64,000 nt of DNA from Maribacter algarum (ex Lu et al. 2025) (nom. illeg.) (lineage in GTDB: Bacteria; Bacteroidota; Bacteroidia; Flavobacteriales; Flavobacteriaceae), in contig CANMAW010000008.1 in the NCBI GenBank assembly GCA_947495915.1, forward strand, positions 62,001 through 126,000, given 5' to 3'. The notes under the pieces were generated by a model. It worked only from the letters and a program-made list of their open reading frames with translations, ran no database searches and was not told the origin of the DNA. Shown piece by piece: positions 27,187 through 36,458 of this stretch; positions within the stretch are counted from its first letter, which is position 1, and each line of letters opens with the position of its first letter. Position numbers and translations under genes: made by a program.

Positions 27187-28053
27187 ATGAGCGAACAAGA
27201 AGTACTGAATTATAATAGAATAGCTGAGGCCATCAACTTTATTCAGCAGAATTTTAAGCAACAACCCACGCTTGATGAAATTGCGGCAGCTGTTAATTTG
27301 AGTCCGTTTCATTTTCAACGCTTGTTCACGAATTGGGCTGGGGTGAGTCCGAAAAAATTTCTTCAATACATCAGTGTTAATCACGCGAAACAGGTTTTAA
27401 GCGAAAATCAATCTACCTTATTCGATGCAGCTTTCGAAACCGGACTATCCGGCACGGGTCGTTTGCATGATTTGTTCATGTCGATCGAAGGTATGACCCC
27501 TGGTGAGTACAAAAATCAAGGAGAACACTTAAATATTAACTATAGTTATTTTGATACCATTTTTGGAAAAATATTGATAGCCACCACATCAAAAGGAGTT
27601 TGTTTTATGGCCTTTGCTGATGTTCACTATAATGCGCTCGAAGATTTAAAAACCATATACCCGAAAGCACTTCTAACGAACCAAATCGATAAAATTCAAA
27701 AAAATACCATGTTGATCTATTCTCAAGACTGGACCAATTTGAAAAAGATAAAGTTTCATTTGAAAGGAACTCCCTTTCAATTAAAAGTATGGGAAACCCT
27801 TTTACGAATACCTTTGGGATCAGTAGCAACCTACAGCGATATTGCTACCGAAATTAAAAAACCAAAAGCGGTTAGGGCTGTAGGTACAGCCATTGGCAAA
27901 AACCCAGTGGCCTGTTTGATTCCCTGTCACAGAGTCATAAAAGCCACCGGACTTTTAGGTAATTACAAATGGGGCACTACTAAAAAAGTAACTTTAGTGG
28001 GTTGGGAAGCTGCCAATCGAGACAATCCCGATTTAAACAATAGCATCTATTAA
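27187..28053 (+). CDS. AraC-type regulator fused to methylated-DNA-protein-cysteine methyltransferase (Ada C-terminal two-thirds)
   Basis: 288 residues from the ATG at 27187. Residues about 10-105 form an AraC double helix-turn-helix (FIQQNFKQQPTLDEIAAAVNLSPFHFQRLFTNWAG). After a ribonuclease-like linker the methyltransferase domain ends in the active site IPCHRVI (Cys247), with PFQLKVWETLLRIPLGSVATYSDIA before it. It repairs O6-methylguanine by one-way transfer to Cys247. The zinc methyl-sensing domain of full Ada is missing here but is encoded by the gene just upstream, so a two-protein adaptive response is plausible. Confidence 0.93.
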   Translation: MSEQEVLNYNRIAEAINFIQQNFKQQPTLDEIAAAVNLSPFHFQRLFTNWAGVSPKKFLQYISVNHAKQVLSENQSTLFDAAFETGLSGTGRLHDLFMSIEGMTPGEYKNQGEHLNINYSYFDTIFGKILIATTSKGVCFMAFADVHYNALEDLKTIYPKALLTNQIDKIQKNTMLIYSQDWTNLKKIKFHLKGTPFQLKVWETLLRIPLGSVATYSDIATEIKKPKAVRAVGTAIGKNPVACLIPCHRVIKATGLLGNYKWGTTKKVTLVGWEAANRDNPDLNNSIY

Positions 28054-28125
28054 AACAGCGCAATTAACGGGTTTTAAACGATTTGAAAAACATATAGTTT
28101 TACTTCAAATCGAAAAAAAATCCAA

Positions 28126-28734
28126 ATGAAAAATACACTGATCGTTAGTTATACACCACGCCATGATTCTTATACTAAAGTTTTGGTTGATGAGTTTTTA
28201 GAGCTCGTCAGTCAAAAGACCAACATTACATTTTTAGATTTAGTGGCAACTCCTCCAGATTTGCTTTTAGCCGATAATTTAAATCTAATTCTAAGTGGAA
28301 ACCCAACAGAATTTACCCATGAAGAAAAGGAAAGACTAAGGCAACATGATCTATTCATAGATCAAGTTTTAGCAGCAGATTACATAGTGATAGCATCACC
28401 AATGTATAACTTTTCGCTTCCGGCTACCGTAAAAGCATGGGTTGATAGTATTGTTGCATCTGATAAAACATTCACGTTTTCCGAAAATGATGGCTTTAAA
28501 GGTCTCTGTAAAAACACAGAAGCTTTGGTGCTCATGGTAAGTGGTAATACCTATTCAGATACCGATTCAAAAGAATATTTCTCACCGCTGATTAAAACAA
28601 ATTTTGAGTTTATTGGCATTCCTTCAAACCAAATTTCTGCATCAGGTGTAAACCAGTTTCCTGATCAAGTTTCAACTATCATTGCAAAGGCTAAGAATGA
28701 TATTGCCGCAATAACGCAAACGTGGTATTCCTAA
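28126..28734 (+). CDS. AzoR-like FMN-dependent NAD(P)H oxidoreductase
   Basis: A 202-residue flavodoxin-2 fold protein. The phosphate-binding start (IVSYTPRHDSYTKVLVDEF), the flavin motif SPMYNFSLPATVKAWVDSI near residue 94 and the SGNTYSD loop near 140 are typical of FMN-dependent NADH-azoreductases/quinone reductases. It probably reduces quinones in the cytoplasm. It follows the Ada-like gene by 72 bp in the same direction. Confidence 0.88.
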   Translation: MKNTLIVSYTPRHDSYTKVLVDEFLELVSQKTNITFLDLVATPPDLLLADNLNLILSGNPTEFTHEEKERLRQHDLFIDQVLAADYIVIASPMYNFSLPATVKAWVDSIVASDKTFTFSENDGFKGLCKNTEALVLMVSGNTYSDTDSKEYFSPLIKTNFEFIGIPSNQISASGVNQFPDQVSTIIAKAKNDIAAITQTWYS

Positions 28735-29121
28735 TTAGATCTAAACGTAAAATTTTGGTATACTAATGGCTACGATTTGGCAAATATTTAGCGTAAATCT
28801 ACAAACCACTTTTTGCAAAAAAGTGACATTTTTTTCTAATTATTTTCAAAAAAGACATGAAATTCATCAAAATCAGATTGTTTTAAGCATTTTTTATAGC
28901 TTTTATATTATCAATTCAAAAATTAAAACATCCTTAAATTATGTATACCTCAATACATAGGTATTAACACGGTTGCTTCTCTTTTTCCTACAAATGTATT
29001 CCTATCTTTAAGATATTAACAAGAGCATTATTACAATTCTTAACTGTTATTTTTCATAAAAATAAACTGGTTTTGATTCAATTTTCAAGATGCTATTTAG
29101 TATTCAATTTTTACCATTATT
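28735..29121. other. Intergenic region before the sucrose-like module
   Basis: 387 bp, very AT-rich. Near 29008 there is TATCTTTA, one mismatch from the -7 box, with a T-rich stretch about 20 bp upstream. It may drive the module, leaving a leader of about 100 nt. Nothing else is recognised. Confidence 0.35.
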
Positions 29122-31179
29122 ATGAGCATTCAACTCCTTTCTTTTGATATTGATAATACCCTTATAGAATTAGAAACACGTAAAACCAATTTTCCTTCTG
29201 CATGGAGTCAGATTGAAGACGCCGAAGCCGTTATCTTATGTTATAACACAGGTCGCCTTCTTGATGATGTATTGCAACTTGTAAAACGCCAAATTCTTCC
29301 TGAGCCACAATATATTATTAGTGGAGTTGGCACGAATATATACGATGTAAAAGCTAAAAAATTATTAAAAGAGTTTTCTCAAATTTTAGAAGAAGGTTGG
29401 AATCTTGATTTGGTAAAAGAAAAAATTGAGTCATTACCATTACCTATAAGTTCACAACCGAAACGTTTTCAACACGATTTTAAAAAGAGTTATTTTTTTG
29501 AAAATGCATCTTCTAGAGATCTGAAGAAAATCGAAAAAACCCTTATCACATCTGACCTTGATGTAAACGTAGTGTATTCAGGCAATAAATTTCTTGATAT
29601 TCTTCCGAAGTATGCCAACAAAGGGAATGCCTTACAATGGCTTCTTGCTGAATTAGATATAAAAGCCGAACAGACCATAGTTGCTGGCGATAGTGGTAAT
29701 GATAGCGCCATGTTTAATATTCCTAAAATTAAAGGTATTGTTGTGGCTAATGCACAAGAAGAACTATTTAAATCAGTGACTGATTTAGATGTCTATTTAT
29801 CAAAGAACATTCAAAGTAAAGGTGTTTTAGAGGGACTTCATCATTATAAGGTCATACCTCAAGAGATTTTTGAAAACTATGATCACAATGAAATTCAAGA
29901 TGAAAAAATCATACAGCATTTAGACGAGCAAGAAAATAAGCCGGTCACAGACGATGAACTTAAATTCATTATTGAAGGGTATGACAAAGCTGTTGAAGCG
30001 GTTAAACTGAATATTACCCGATTAGGGTTTTCCGCCTGTTCATTGACGCATAATTCAAGTACAGGTACCGATGAAAATTACAGAAGTGTTTGGGGTAGAG
30101 ATGGGGCTATAACTGTTATTGGCACTATTCCGCTAATTGGTGACGAAGCCATTAGAAACTGTCAACGTCAGACTTTAGAAACCCTAATTAGCAATATCAC
30201 TCTGAACGGTCAAATTCCCTCAAACGTTAGCATCGACACCAATGTACCTGACTATTCAGGAGTTGGCGGCATCTGTTCTATTGACAGTGGTTTATGGTTT
30301 ATTATTGCATTTTACGAATACGTGAATGCAACCAACGAACATGAATTATTACGCAAGCACCTTCCCGCTTTAAAAAAAGTAATGAATTGGTTAAGTGCAC
30401 AAGATGGTAATAATGATGCTTTATTAGAAATACCTGAAGCGGGAGACTGGACAGATTTGTTTGGTCGTAGTTATAATGTTTTATATGATGAAATTCTTTG
30501 GTACAGAGCCAATGTATGCTTTGGTAGACTATTAGAAGAAATTGGTGAGCACGATGATGCAGGCGCTTATTTACGGTGGTCTCAAGTCATTAAAAAAGCT
30601 ATTATTTCAAGTTTCTGGCCAAGCACACAAACCGATCGCGCTTCCCCTTTCGCTTTTGCTGATCAGCAATTCTCGCTAGGTGATGCCAGTTATCTCATCG
30701 CACAAGTTACGCCATTTGATTTTAGTTGGCGTTGTGATGTGTACGGTAATGTTTTGGCATATTTATTTGATGTACTAGACACAGAAAAAGCCCAATCTGC
30801 TTTTAGATTTATGTGGGGCGTAGGTGTCAACGAACCTTACCCTGTGGCTAATGTATATCCAGTGGTTTCTCCAGGAGATCCTGATTGGAGACCTTATTAC
30901 GCCGTAAACCTTTTAAACCTACCTAATCACTATCACAATGGAGGTATTTGGCCCTTTGTTGGTAGCGCTTGGGTGCGTTTTGTTCATAAACTAGGGTTGG
31001 CGTCAGTTGCCAGAAAAGAACTGTACAAACTAGCCAAATTAAATCATTTAGGAATTAATCAAGAGTGGGAATTTAATGAATGGGCACATGGCCAAACTGG
31101 TCGACCAATGGGTAAAATTTACCAAGCATGGTCTGCTGCCGAATACATTTCTACTTGTCACTATTTAAAAATAAAATAA
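29122..31179 (+). CDS. Fusion of sucrose-phosphate-phosphatase-like HAD domain and glucosidase/invertase-like (alpha/alpha)6 domain
   Basis: 685 residues in two parts. Residues 1 to about 250 are a HAD phosphatase of the S6PP type: nucleophile DIDNTLIE (Asp9, Asp11), NKGNALQWLL and AGDSGNDSAMF. Residues about 275-685 form a GH63/GH100-like or amylo-glucosidase-like barrel. WGRDGAI (Asp327) and GDWTD (Asp442) are candidate acidic sites, and NEWAHGQTGRPMGKIYQAW near the end echoes neutral invertases. The next gene, 1 bp away, is an SPS-like transferase. So one polypeptide could both finish the synthesis of a disaccharide (dephosphorylation) and hydrolyse it. The exact sugar is inferred. Confidence 0.85.
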   Translation: MSIQLLSFDIDNTLIELETRKTNFPSAWSQIEDAEAVILCYNTGRLLDDVLQLVKRQILPEPQYIISGVGTNIYDVKAKKLLKEFSQILEEGWNLDLVKEKIESLPLPISSQPKRFQHDFKKSYFFENASSRDLKKIEKTLITSDLDVNVVYSGNKFLDILPKYANKGNALQWLLAELDIKAEQTIVAGDSGNDSAMFNIPKIKGIVVANAQEELFKSVTDLDVYLSKNIQSKGVLEGLHHYKVIPQEIFENYDHNEIQDEKIIQHLDEQENKPVTDDELKFIIEGYDKAVEAVKLNITRLGFSACSLTHNSSTGTDENYRSVWGRDGAITVIGTIPLIGDEAIRNCQRQTLETLISNITLNGQIPSNVSIDTNVPDYSGVGGICSIDSGLWFIIAFYEYVNATNEHELLRKHLPALKKVMNWLSAQDGNNDALLEIPEAGDWTDLFGRSYNVLYDEILWYRANVCFGRLLEEIGEHDDAGAYLRWSQVIKKAIISSFWPSTQTDRASPFAFADQQFSLGDASYLIAQVTPFDFSWRCDVYGNVLAYLFDVLDTEKAQSAFRFMWGVGVNEPYPVANVYPVVSPGDPDWRPYYAVNLLNLPNHYHNGGIWPFVGSAWVRFVHKLGLASVARKELYKLAKLNHLGINQEWEFNEWAHGQTGRPMGKIYQAWSAAEYISTCHYLKIK

Positions 31180-31180
31180 A

Positions 31181-32458
31181 ATGGACTCAATTTTAATGAT
31201 ATCTGTACACGGATATGTAGGTGCTGAACCCGAATTAGGAAAACCTGATACTGGCGGGCAAGTTGTGTATGTATTAGAGTTAGCAGATAGATTCAGTAGG
31301 TTAGGAAAACGCGTTGACCTTCTCACAAGGCAATTCGAAGATCAACCTGAATATGACCTAGTCAATGAAAACTATAGTGTTTGGAGAGTTCCATTTGGTG
31401 GCAAAAAATTCATTCGTAAAGAAGATATGCACGATCATCTAAACCAATTTGTAACCAACACGCTTTCCGCTATTAAAAAACAAGGCAAACGTTATGATAT
31501 TATTTATTCCCATTACTGGGATGCTGGTTGGGCTGGGCAAAAAATCGCTGAAGAATTAGGGGTGCCTCACGTGCACACTCCGCACTCTTTAGGTTGGTGG
31601 AAACGCTATAGTATGGGTACTGATATGGAAGAAAAAGAGATGGAGAAAACCTATCGCTTTGAAGAACGCATTCGCAAAGAATATTTTGTGTATCAGATGT
31701 GTAATCATGTCATTGCAACCACACTACCTCAAGTAGAACTTCTTCAACAACATTATGATTTGCTCGAAAGACGTTGTAAAATGATTCCTCCAGGAATTGA
31801 TGAGAATCGCTTTTTCCCTGTTCCTAGTGGTGAAGTGAAACGCTTACGAGATAAATACGGAATGCAGAGTAAAGATATTTTGACACTCGGTCGAATGGCG
31901 CATAACAAAGGTTATGATTTACTAATTCAAGCCTTACCCACCTTGTTTTCTCTAGTACCTGATGCGCGCTTAGTAGCAGCCATTGGTACTGACAATTCAA
32001 AACAAGACCTTTCGGGAATTAAAATTTTAAAAGACGAAGCAAAAAAATTAGGTGTTGAAGACAAAATCGTTTGGAGTGGATTTGTAGAAGATGATGACTT
32101 AGCCAATATGTATCGATCTGCACAAGTATTTGCAATGCCTTCAAGATATGAACCTTTTGGCATGGTATCTATTGAAGCCATGGCCTGCGGAACTCCTTCT
32201 ATCATTACCACCAACGGGGGATTATTTGAACTGATTAAATTTGGCACACATGCCTTATATTCTGACCCTCATCGCGCAGTAGAATTTGGCACCATGTTAG
32301 CATTACCGCTACTTTACCCTAATTTACATAATGAACTTTCTGTTGCCGGAGCACGGTTTTCACGACGTAATTTTGGTTGGACAGGAATTGCAAAACAAAT
32401 TATTGAAATTTTCAGTTTTTCGATAAATATGCAATCTTTTCAAACAAGAGTTGGATAA
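31181..32458 (+). CDS. Sucrose-phosphate-synthase-like glycosyltransferase (GT4)
   Basis: A 425-residue GT-B enzyme. The N-terminal DTGGQVVYVLELA and HVHTPHSLGWWKR segments are hallmarks of the sucrose synthase/sucrose-phosphate synthase branch of GT4. GRMAHNKGYDLLIQAL opens the nucleotide-sugar domain. The E-x7-E motif is EPFGMVSIE (Glu324, Glu332) and is followed by ACGTPSIITTNGG. It likely transfers a hexose from NDP-sugar to a sugar phosphate such as fructose-6-P. It starts 1 bp after the phosphatase-glycosidase fusion, so the two are translationally linked. Mannosylfructose-phosphate or similar products cannot be excluded. Confidence 0.87.
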   Translation: MDSILMISVHGYVGAEPELGKPDTGGQVVYVLELADRFSRLGKRVDLLTRQFEDQPEYDLVNENYSVWRVPFGGKKFIRKEDMHDHLNQFVTNTLSAIKKQGKRYDIIYSHYWDAGWAGQKIAEELGVPHVHTPHSLGWWKRYSMGTDMEEKEMEKTYRFEERIRKEYFVYQMCNHVIATTLPQVELLQQHYDLLERRCKMIPPGIDENRFFPVPSGEVKRLRDKYGMQSKDILTLGRMAHNKGYDLLIQALPTLFSLVPDARLVAAIGTDNSKQDLSGIKILKDEAKKLGVEDKIVWSGFVEDDDLANMYRSAQVFAMPSRYEPFGMVSIEAMACGTPSIITTNGGLFELIKFGTHALYSDPHRAVEFGTMLALPLLYPNLHNELSVAGARFSRRNFGWTGIAKQIIEIFSFSINMQSFQTRVG

Positions 32459-32463
32459 GGCTA

Positions 32464-33813
32464 CTAGCCTAAAATTGTAGCAAAGCAATAAATAATACAA
32501 ATGGCGGATACTCCGAAAATTAGAGTACCAACTGTTTGTATTTGATTGCCTTGTTTCACATTCATACCTGTGAGTTGCGTAACTACCCAAAAGAAGCTGT
32601 CATTGGCATGAGAGACAACAGTTGAACCTGCACCAATGGCTAAAACCGTCATGGTTTTCATAAATGGTTCGTCTAAACCCAATCCCGTCATCATCGGAGC
32701 CACTATAGAAGCTGCGGTTATTAAAGCCACTGTTGATGATCCTTGTGCAGTTTTCAAACACGCAGCCAACAAAAAAGGTAATAACAGTCCGATAGACATT
32801 CCTTCAAAATATTCAGCAATGAATTCTGCCATTCCAGATTTTTGCAGCATTGCTCCGAAAATACCACCAGCACCCGTTATTAAAATAATCGGTGCAGCAA
32901 TACGTACCGCATCACCAAACCAACCGGAAGCACCATAAACTTTATCATCTAATGTACTAGGTAATAGCAAAGACAGCAATACCCCGACAAAAAGTGCAAT
33001 AACCGGCGTACCTAGAAATTCGACAACAGGATATATATTTCTGGACTTTAACTCCAATTCCGGGTAATCAAAAATCGATTTTGCAATAATTAATACGATA
33101 GGAACTACAATGGCCAATAGTGCTATTCGCAATTTAGGCTGATGTGCACTTGCTTCCACTTTTTCAATATGAATCGGAACATGAATTTTAGAAGCAACCT
33201 TTTTTGCAAAAATAAAACAAGGAATTAAAGCCAATGCACTTATACAAACGCCCCACAGAATTACATTACCGAGTTCGGCACCAAGAATACCAGCTGCAGC
33301 AATTGGCCCTGGTGTGGGCGGAACCATAACATGTGTTGCCATGAGACCTAAGGCCAAGGCTGCTGTTGATCCCGCATACGCCACTTTTGCTTTTTGTGAT
33401 AAGGCTTTGTTTAGCGAATTCATGATGATAAAAGCACTATCCACAAAAACAGGAATCGACAATAAAAAACCCGTCAACATCATGGCTAAGTGAATAGATT
33501 TTTCGCCAATCAAATTGATGAGTCGTGTAGCAATAACCATAGCGCCTCCTGACTTTTCCAACACCGTACCTAACACCACTCCGAAAAAAATAATGAGTCC
33601 GATTTTACCCATAAGCGAGCCAAAACCATCGTTTACGGCTGCAATAATTTGAGAAACCTCCATTCCTGTAATAAATCCGTAGAGCATTGAAGCTACGAGG
33701 AGTACAAAAAAGGGGTGGATTTTTAAGCGAACAATACCGAATATTATAAGCGCAAGCGCAAGAAGTAAAGCAACAATATAAATCATGAAGGCAGCATGGT
33801 TTGGTACATGCAC
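32464..33813 (-). CDS. GntP family gluconate:H+ symporter-like permease
   Basis: A 449-residue inner-membrane protein with about 12 hydrophobic segments. The GntP signature is visible (GATVMVPPTPGPIAAAGILG-like segment reading ATHVMVPPTPGPIAAAGILGAELG near 160, and AAQGSS-like CLKTAQGSSTVALITAASIVAPM near 355). The family imports gluconate or related sugar acids with protons. No gluconate kinase is adjacent, so the substrate is open. It converges on the glycosyltransferase with only 5 bp between stop codons and no visible terminator between them. Confidence 0.92.
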   Translation of the reverse strand: MHVPNHAAFMIYIVALLLALALIIFGIVRLKIHPFFVLLVASMLYGFITGMEVSQIIAAVNDGFGSLMGKIGLIIFFGVVLGTVLEKSGGAMVIATRLINLIGEKSIHLAMMLTGFLLSIPVFVDSAFIIMNSLNKALSQKAKVAYAGSTAALALGLMATHVMVPPTPGPIAAAGILGAELGNVILWGVCISALALIPCFIFAKKVASKIHVPIHIEKVEASAHQPKLRIALLAIVVPIVLIIAKSIFDYPELELKSRNIYPVVEFLGTPVIALFVGVLLSLLLPSTLDDKVYGASGWFGDAVRIAAPIILITGAGGIFGAMLQKSGMAEFIAEYFEGMSIGLLLPFLLAACLKTAQGSSTVALITAASIVAPMMTGLGLDEPFMKTMTVLAIGAGSTVVSHANDSFFWVVTQLTGMNVKQGNQIQTVGTLIFGVSAICIIYCFATILG

Positions 33814-33886
33814 TAAAATAGCAATTATATTGGAACTACATCTTCGTCAAAATGCTACACCACAAACCTTTTATAATAAGCTCGTA

Positions 33887-35188
33887 TTAGACAGGCTCTC
33901 CGTATAAATCAAAATCAGCGGCTTCGGTTATTTTAATAGTTGCGAATTCGCCTTGTTTAAGATAAAATTTAGTAGCATCAATTAGCACTTCGTTATCAAC
34001 ATCGGGTGAATCGAATTCTGTTCTTCCAACAAAATGATTACCTTCTTTACGATCAATGATGCAACGAAATTCTTGTCCTATTTTCTGTTGGTTTAACTCC
34101 CATGAAATTTGCGACTGTATTTCCATTATCTCATTAGCACGCTGTTGTTTCACTTCTTCAGGAACATCATCTTCTAAAGTATAGGCATGTGTATTTTCCT
34201 CGTGGCTATAGGTGAAACATCCCAAACGTTCAAATCGCATTTCTTCAACCCATTGTTTTAAGGTTTGAAAGTCTGCTTCAGTTTCCCCTGGGTAACCCAC
34301 TATTAATGTTGTACGAATTGTCATTTCAGGTACCGCAGCACGAAACGCTGTCAATAATTTTGTCGTTTTTGCTTGTGTAGTACCACGGCGCATACTCTTG
34401 AGAATAGCATCAGCAATATGTTGTAATGGAATATCTAAATAGTTACACACTTTAGGCTCGCGCTTCATAACCTCAAGCACATCCATCGGAAAACCAGTTG
34501 GAAAAGCATAATGCAAGCGAATCCATTCTATACCTTCAACCTTTACCAAAGCTTCTAAAAGCTCTGCTAAATTCCTTTTTTTGTATAAATCTAGTCCGTA
34601 ATAGGTTAAATCTTGAGCAATTAGTATAAGTTCTTTTACCCCTTTGGCAGCCAATTTTTCAGCCTCAGTAACCAAATCTTCTATTTTTTTACTGCGATGT
34701 TTACCGCGCATGATCGGAATTGCACAAAACGAACAAGGTCGATCACAACCTTCTGCAATTTTTAAATAAGCATAGTTTTTAGGAGTGGTGATCAAACGCT
34801 CTCCTATCAATTCATGCTTGTAGTCTGCCCCCAAAGCCTTTAGCAAATTCGGTAATTCACTGGTACCGAAGTATTCATCTACGTCAGGAATCTCTTTTTG
34901 TAAATCTGGTTTGTAGCGTTCGCTTAGGCATCCGGTAACAAATACCTTATCTACCTCACCAGCTTCCTTTTTCTGAACATATTCAAGAATGGTGTTTACA
35001 CTCTCCTCTTTTGCATTGGCAATAAATCCGCAGGTATTTATCACCACAACATTACCTTCTTCTTCATGAACTACTTCTTTTTCGTTGGCACGCAATTGCC
35101 CCATCAGTACTTCTGAATCGTAAACATTTTTAGAACAACCTAGGGTTACTACGTTGATCTTATTCTTTTTAAGCGTTTTTGTTCGCAT
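33887..35188 (-). CDS. rimO: Ribosomal protein S12 methylthiotransferase RimO
   Basis: A radical-SAM enzyme that adds a methylthio group to an aspartate of ribosomal protein S12. The 433-residue protein has the N-terminal MTTase domain (INVVTLGCSKNVYDSEVLMGQL, with two more cysteines in NTCGFI and VTGCLSERY). The radical-SAM cluster is EGCDRPCSFCAIP, and a TRAM domain ends the protein. The start at 35188 (MRTKTLKKNK) is preferred over an upstream one at 35281, because an exact -7 box lies at 35206-35213 between the two. Confidence 0.95.
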   Translation of the reverse strand: MRTKTLKKNKINVVTLGCSKNVYDSEVLMGQLRANEKEVVHEEEGNVVVINTCGFIANAKEESVNTILEYVQKKEAGEVDKVFVTGCLSERYKPDLQKEIPDVDEYFGTSELPNLLKALGADYKHELIGERLITTPKNYAYLKIAEGCDRPCSFCAIPIMRGKHRSKKIEDLVTEAEKLAAKGVKELILIAQDLTYYGLDLYKKRNLAELLEALVKVEGIEWIRLHYAFPTGFPMDVLEVMKREPKVCNYLDIPLQHIADAILKSMRRGTTQAKTTKLLTAFRAAVPEMTIRTTLIVGYPGETEADFQTLKQWVEEMRFERLGCFTYSHEENTHAYTLEDDVPEEVKQQRANEIMEIQSQISWELNQQKIGQEFRCIIDRKEGNHFVGRTEFDSPDVDNEVLIDATKFYLKQGEFATIKITEAADFDLYGEPV

Positions 35189-35205
35189 AGCTTTTTTCTG
35201 GTTTG

Positions 35206-35213
35206 CAAAAATA
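35206..35213 (-). promoter_or_regulatory. -7 promoter box of rimO
   Basis: Reads TATTTTTG on the minus strand, an exact TAnnTTTG match, 17 nt before the chosen rimO ATG. It supports the shorter start. Confidence 0.6.
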
Positions 35214-35252
35214 CAACAAGCCATACGAACCATTGTATTTTCACAAGAATTC

Positions 35253-35286
35253 TTTGTTTTTATCGTTAAACCTATACCCATATTTG
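35253..35286 (+). promoter_or_regulatory. Candidate promoter of the serine hydrolase gene
   Basis: TTTG at 35253-35256 and CATATTTG at 35279-35286, one mismatch from the -7 consensus, with about 22 bp between them. It lies 37 bp before the ATG at 35324. Confidence 0.4.
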
Positions 35287-35323
35287 TAGTCTAACAACCA
35301 TTCAACCACTAAATAGTAGATTT

Positions 35324-36457
35324 ATGAAAACGCTAAACGTAATACTACTTTTTCCTTTTCTATTGATTTTTACGAACTGTTCTACTGATTCTGCCTCTGA
35401 TGACTTACCTATAGATGAAGTTACCCCTGAGCAAGAAATCAAAGAAAATGACCCCGAGGAAGAAATGGAAGAAAACGTGACTTATTTTCCACCGCTAAAT
35501 TCAGATGAATGGGAAACCATTTCATTAACCGAATTGGAATGGAATGAAGCAGAACTTGAACCATTACTTGATTTTTTAGAGGAAAAAGGAACCAAAGGTT
35601 TTATCATTTTAAAAAATGGTAAAATAGTGGTTGAAAGTTATATGAACGGGCATTCAGCATCAACACCCTGGTACTGGGCTAGCGCTGGCAAAACCCTTAC
35701 CACAACCGTAACGGGAATCGCCGTTGATGAAGACCTATTAGACATTAATGCTAAAGTTTCAGATTATCTAGGAGAAGGATGGACTTCTGCGCCAATAGAA
35801 AAAGAAAACTTAATTACCAATAAAAATCTATTGTCAATGAACTCTGGTTTAGATGATAGTTTAGGAGATAATGTATCGCCATCAAACCTTCAATATGTAG
35901 CAGATGCAGGAGAACGTTGGGCGTATCATAATGTATACGTAAAATTACAAGATGTGGTAGCTGCAGCTAGCGAACAAGATTGGTCTACATACTTTGAGGC
36001 CAAATTAAAGCATAAAATTGGCATGAACGGAAGCTGGATTGCCAACAACGACTTGAGTGTTTATTGGAGTAACACCCGCAGTATGGCTCGTTTTGGTTTG
36101 TTTATTCAAGCTGACGGCCAATGGGAAGACCAACAACTGATTTCTAAAGAATTTTTAGAAGCTTCGGTAAACACTTCGCAAGATATTAATGAAGCCTACG
36201 GCTATTTATGGTGGCTCAATGGCAAATCAAGCTATCATTTACCATCCTCGCAATTTGAATTTGATGGCGCATTGATACCGACTGCCCCAACAGAAACAAT
36301 AGCTGCCTTAGGTAAAAATGATCAAAAAATTTACATTGTCCCTAGCGAAAAATTAGTTGTTATTAGAATGGGAAATGTAGCTTCAGATGTCAACTTTGCA
36401 CTGTCTTCTTTTGACGAAGAATTATGGTCAAAACTAAACGATTTAATGGTAAAATAG
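35324..36457 (+). CDS. Beta-lactamase class C-like serine hydrolase, lipoprotein
   Basis: 377 residues. The lipobox is FTNC (Cys19), followed by an acidic spacer (DEVTPEQEIKENDPEEEMEEN). The serine hydrolase fold has the SxxK motif as SAGK (Ser120, Lys123) and the second motif as YHN in RWAYHNVYVKLQD. The third motif may be HLPSSQF-like or absent. The family includes esterases and D-amino-acid peptidases as well as beta-lactamases, and the cell location is the envelope. It is a single gene between rimO and the convergent amidase, only 1 bp from the latter's stop. Confidence 0.87.
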   Translation: MKTLNVILLFPFLLIFTNCSTDSASDDLPIDEVTPEQEIKENDPEEEMEENVTYFPPLNSDEWETISLTELEWNEAELEPLLDFLEEKGTKGFIILKNGKIVVESYMNGHSASTPWYWASAGKTLTTTVTGIAVDEDLLDINAKVSDYLGEGWTSAPIEKENLITNKNLLSMNSGLDDSLGDNVSPSNLQYVADAGERWAYHNVYVKLQDVVAAASEQDWSTYFEAKLKHKIGMNGSWIANNDLSVYWSNTRSMARFGLFIQADGQWEDQQLISKEFLEASVNTSQDINEAYGYLWWLNGKSSYHLPSSQFEFDGALIPTAPTETIAALGKNDQKIYIVPSEKLVVIRMGNVASDVNFALSSFDEELWSKLNDLMVK

Positions 36458-36458
36458 T

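Noticed and set aside
28766-28960. 64-codon frame after the azoreductase
   Set aside because: Low-complexity AT-rich translation with no family pattern; treated as intergenic.
35189-35281. 31-residue N-terminal extension of RimO
   Set aside because: It lies upstream of an exact -7 box and adds unrelated sequence before the standard start.
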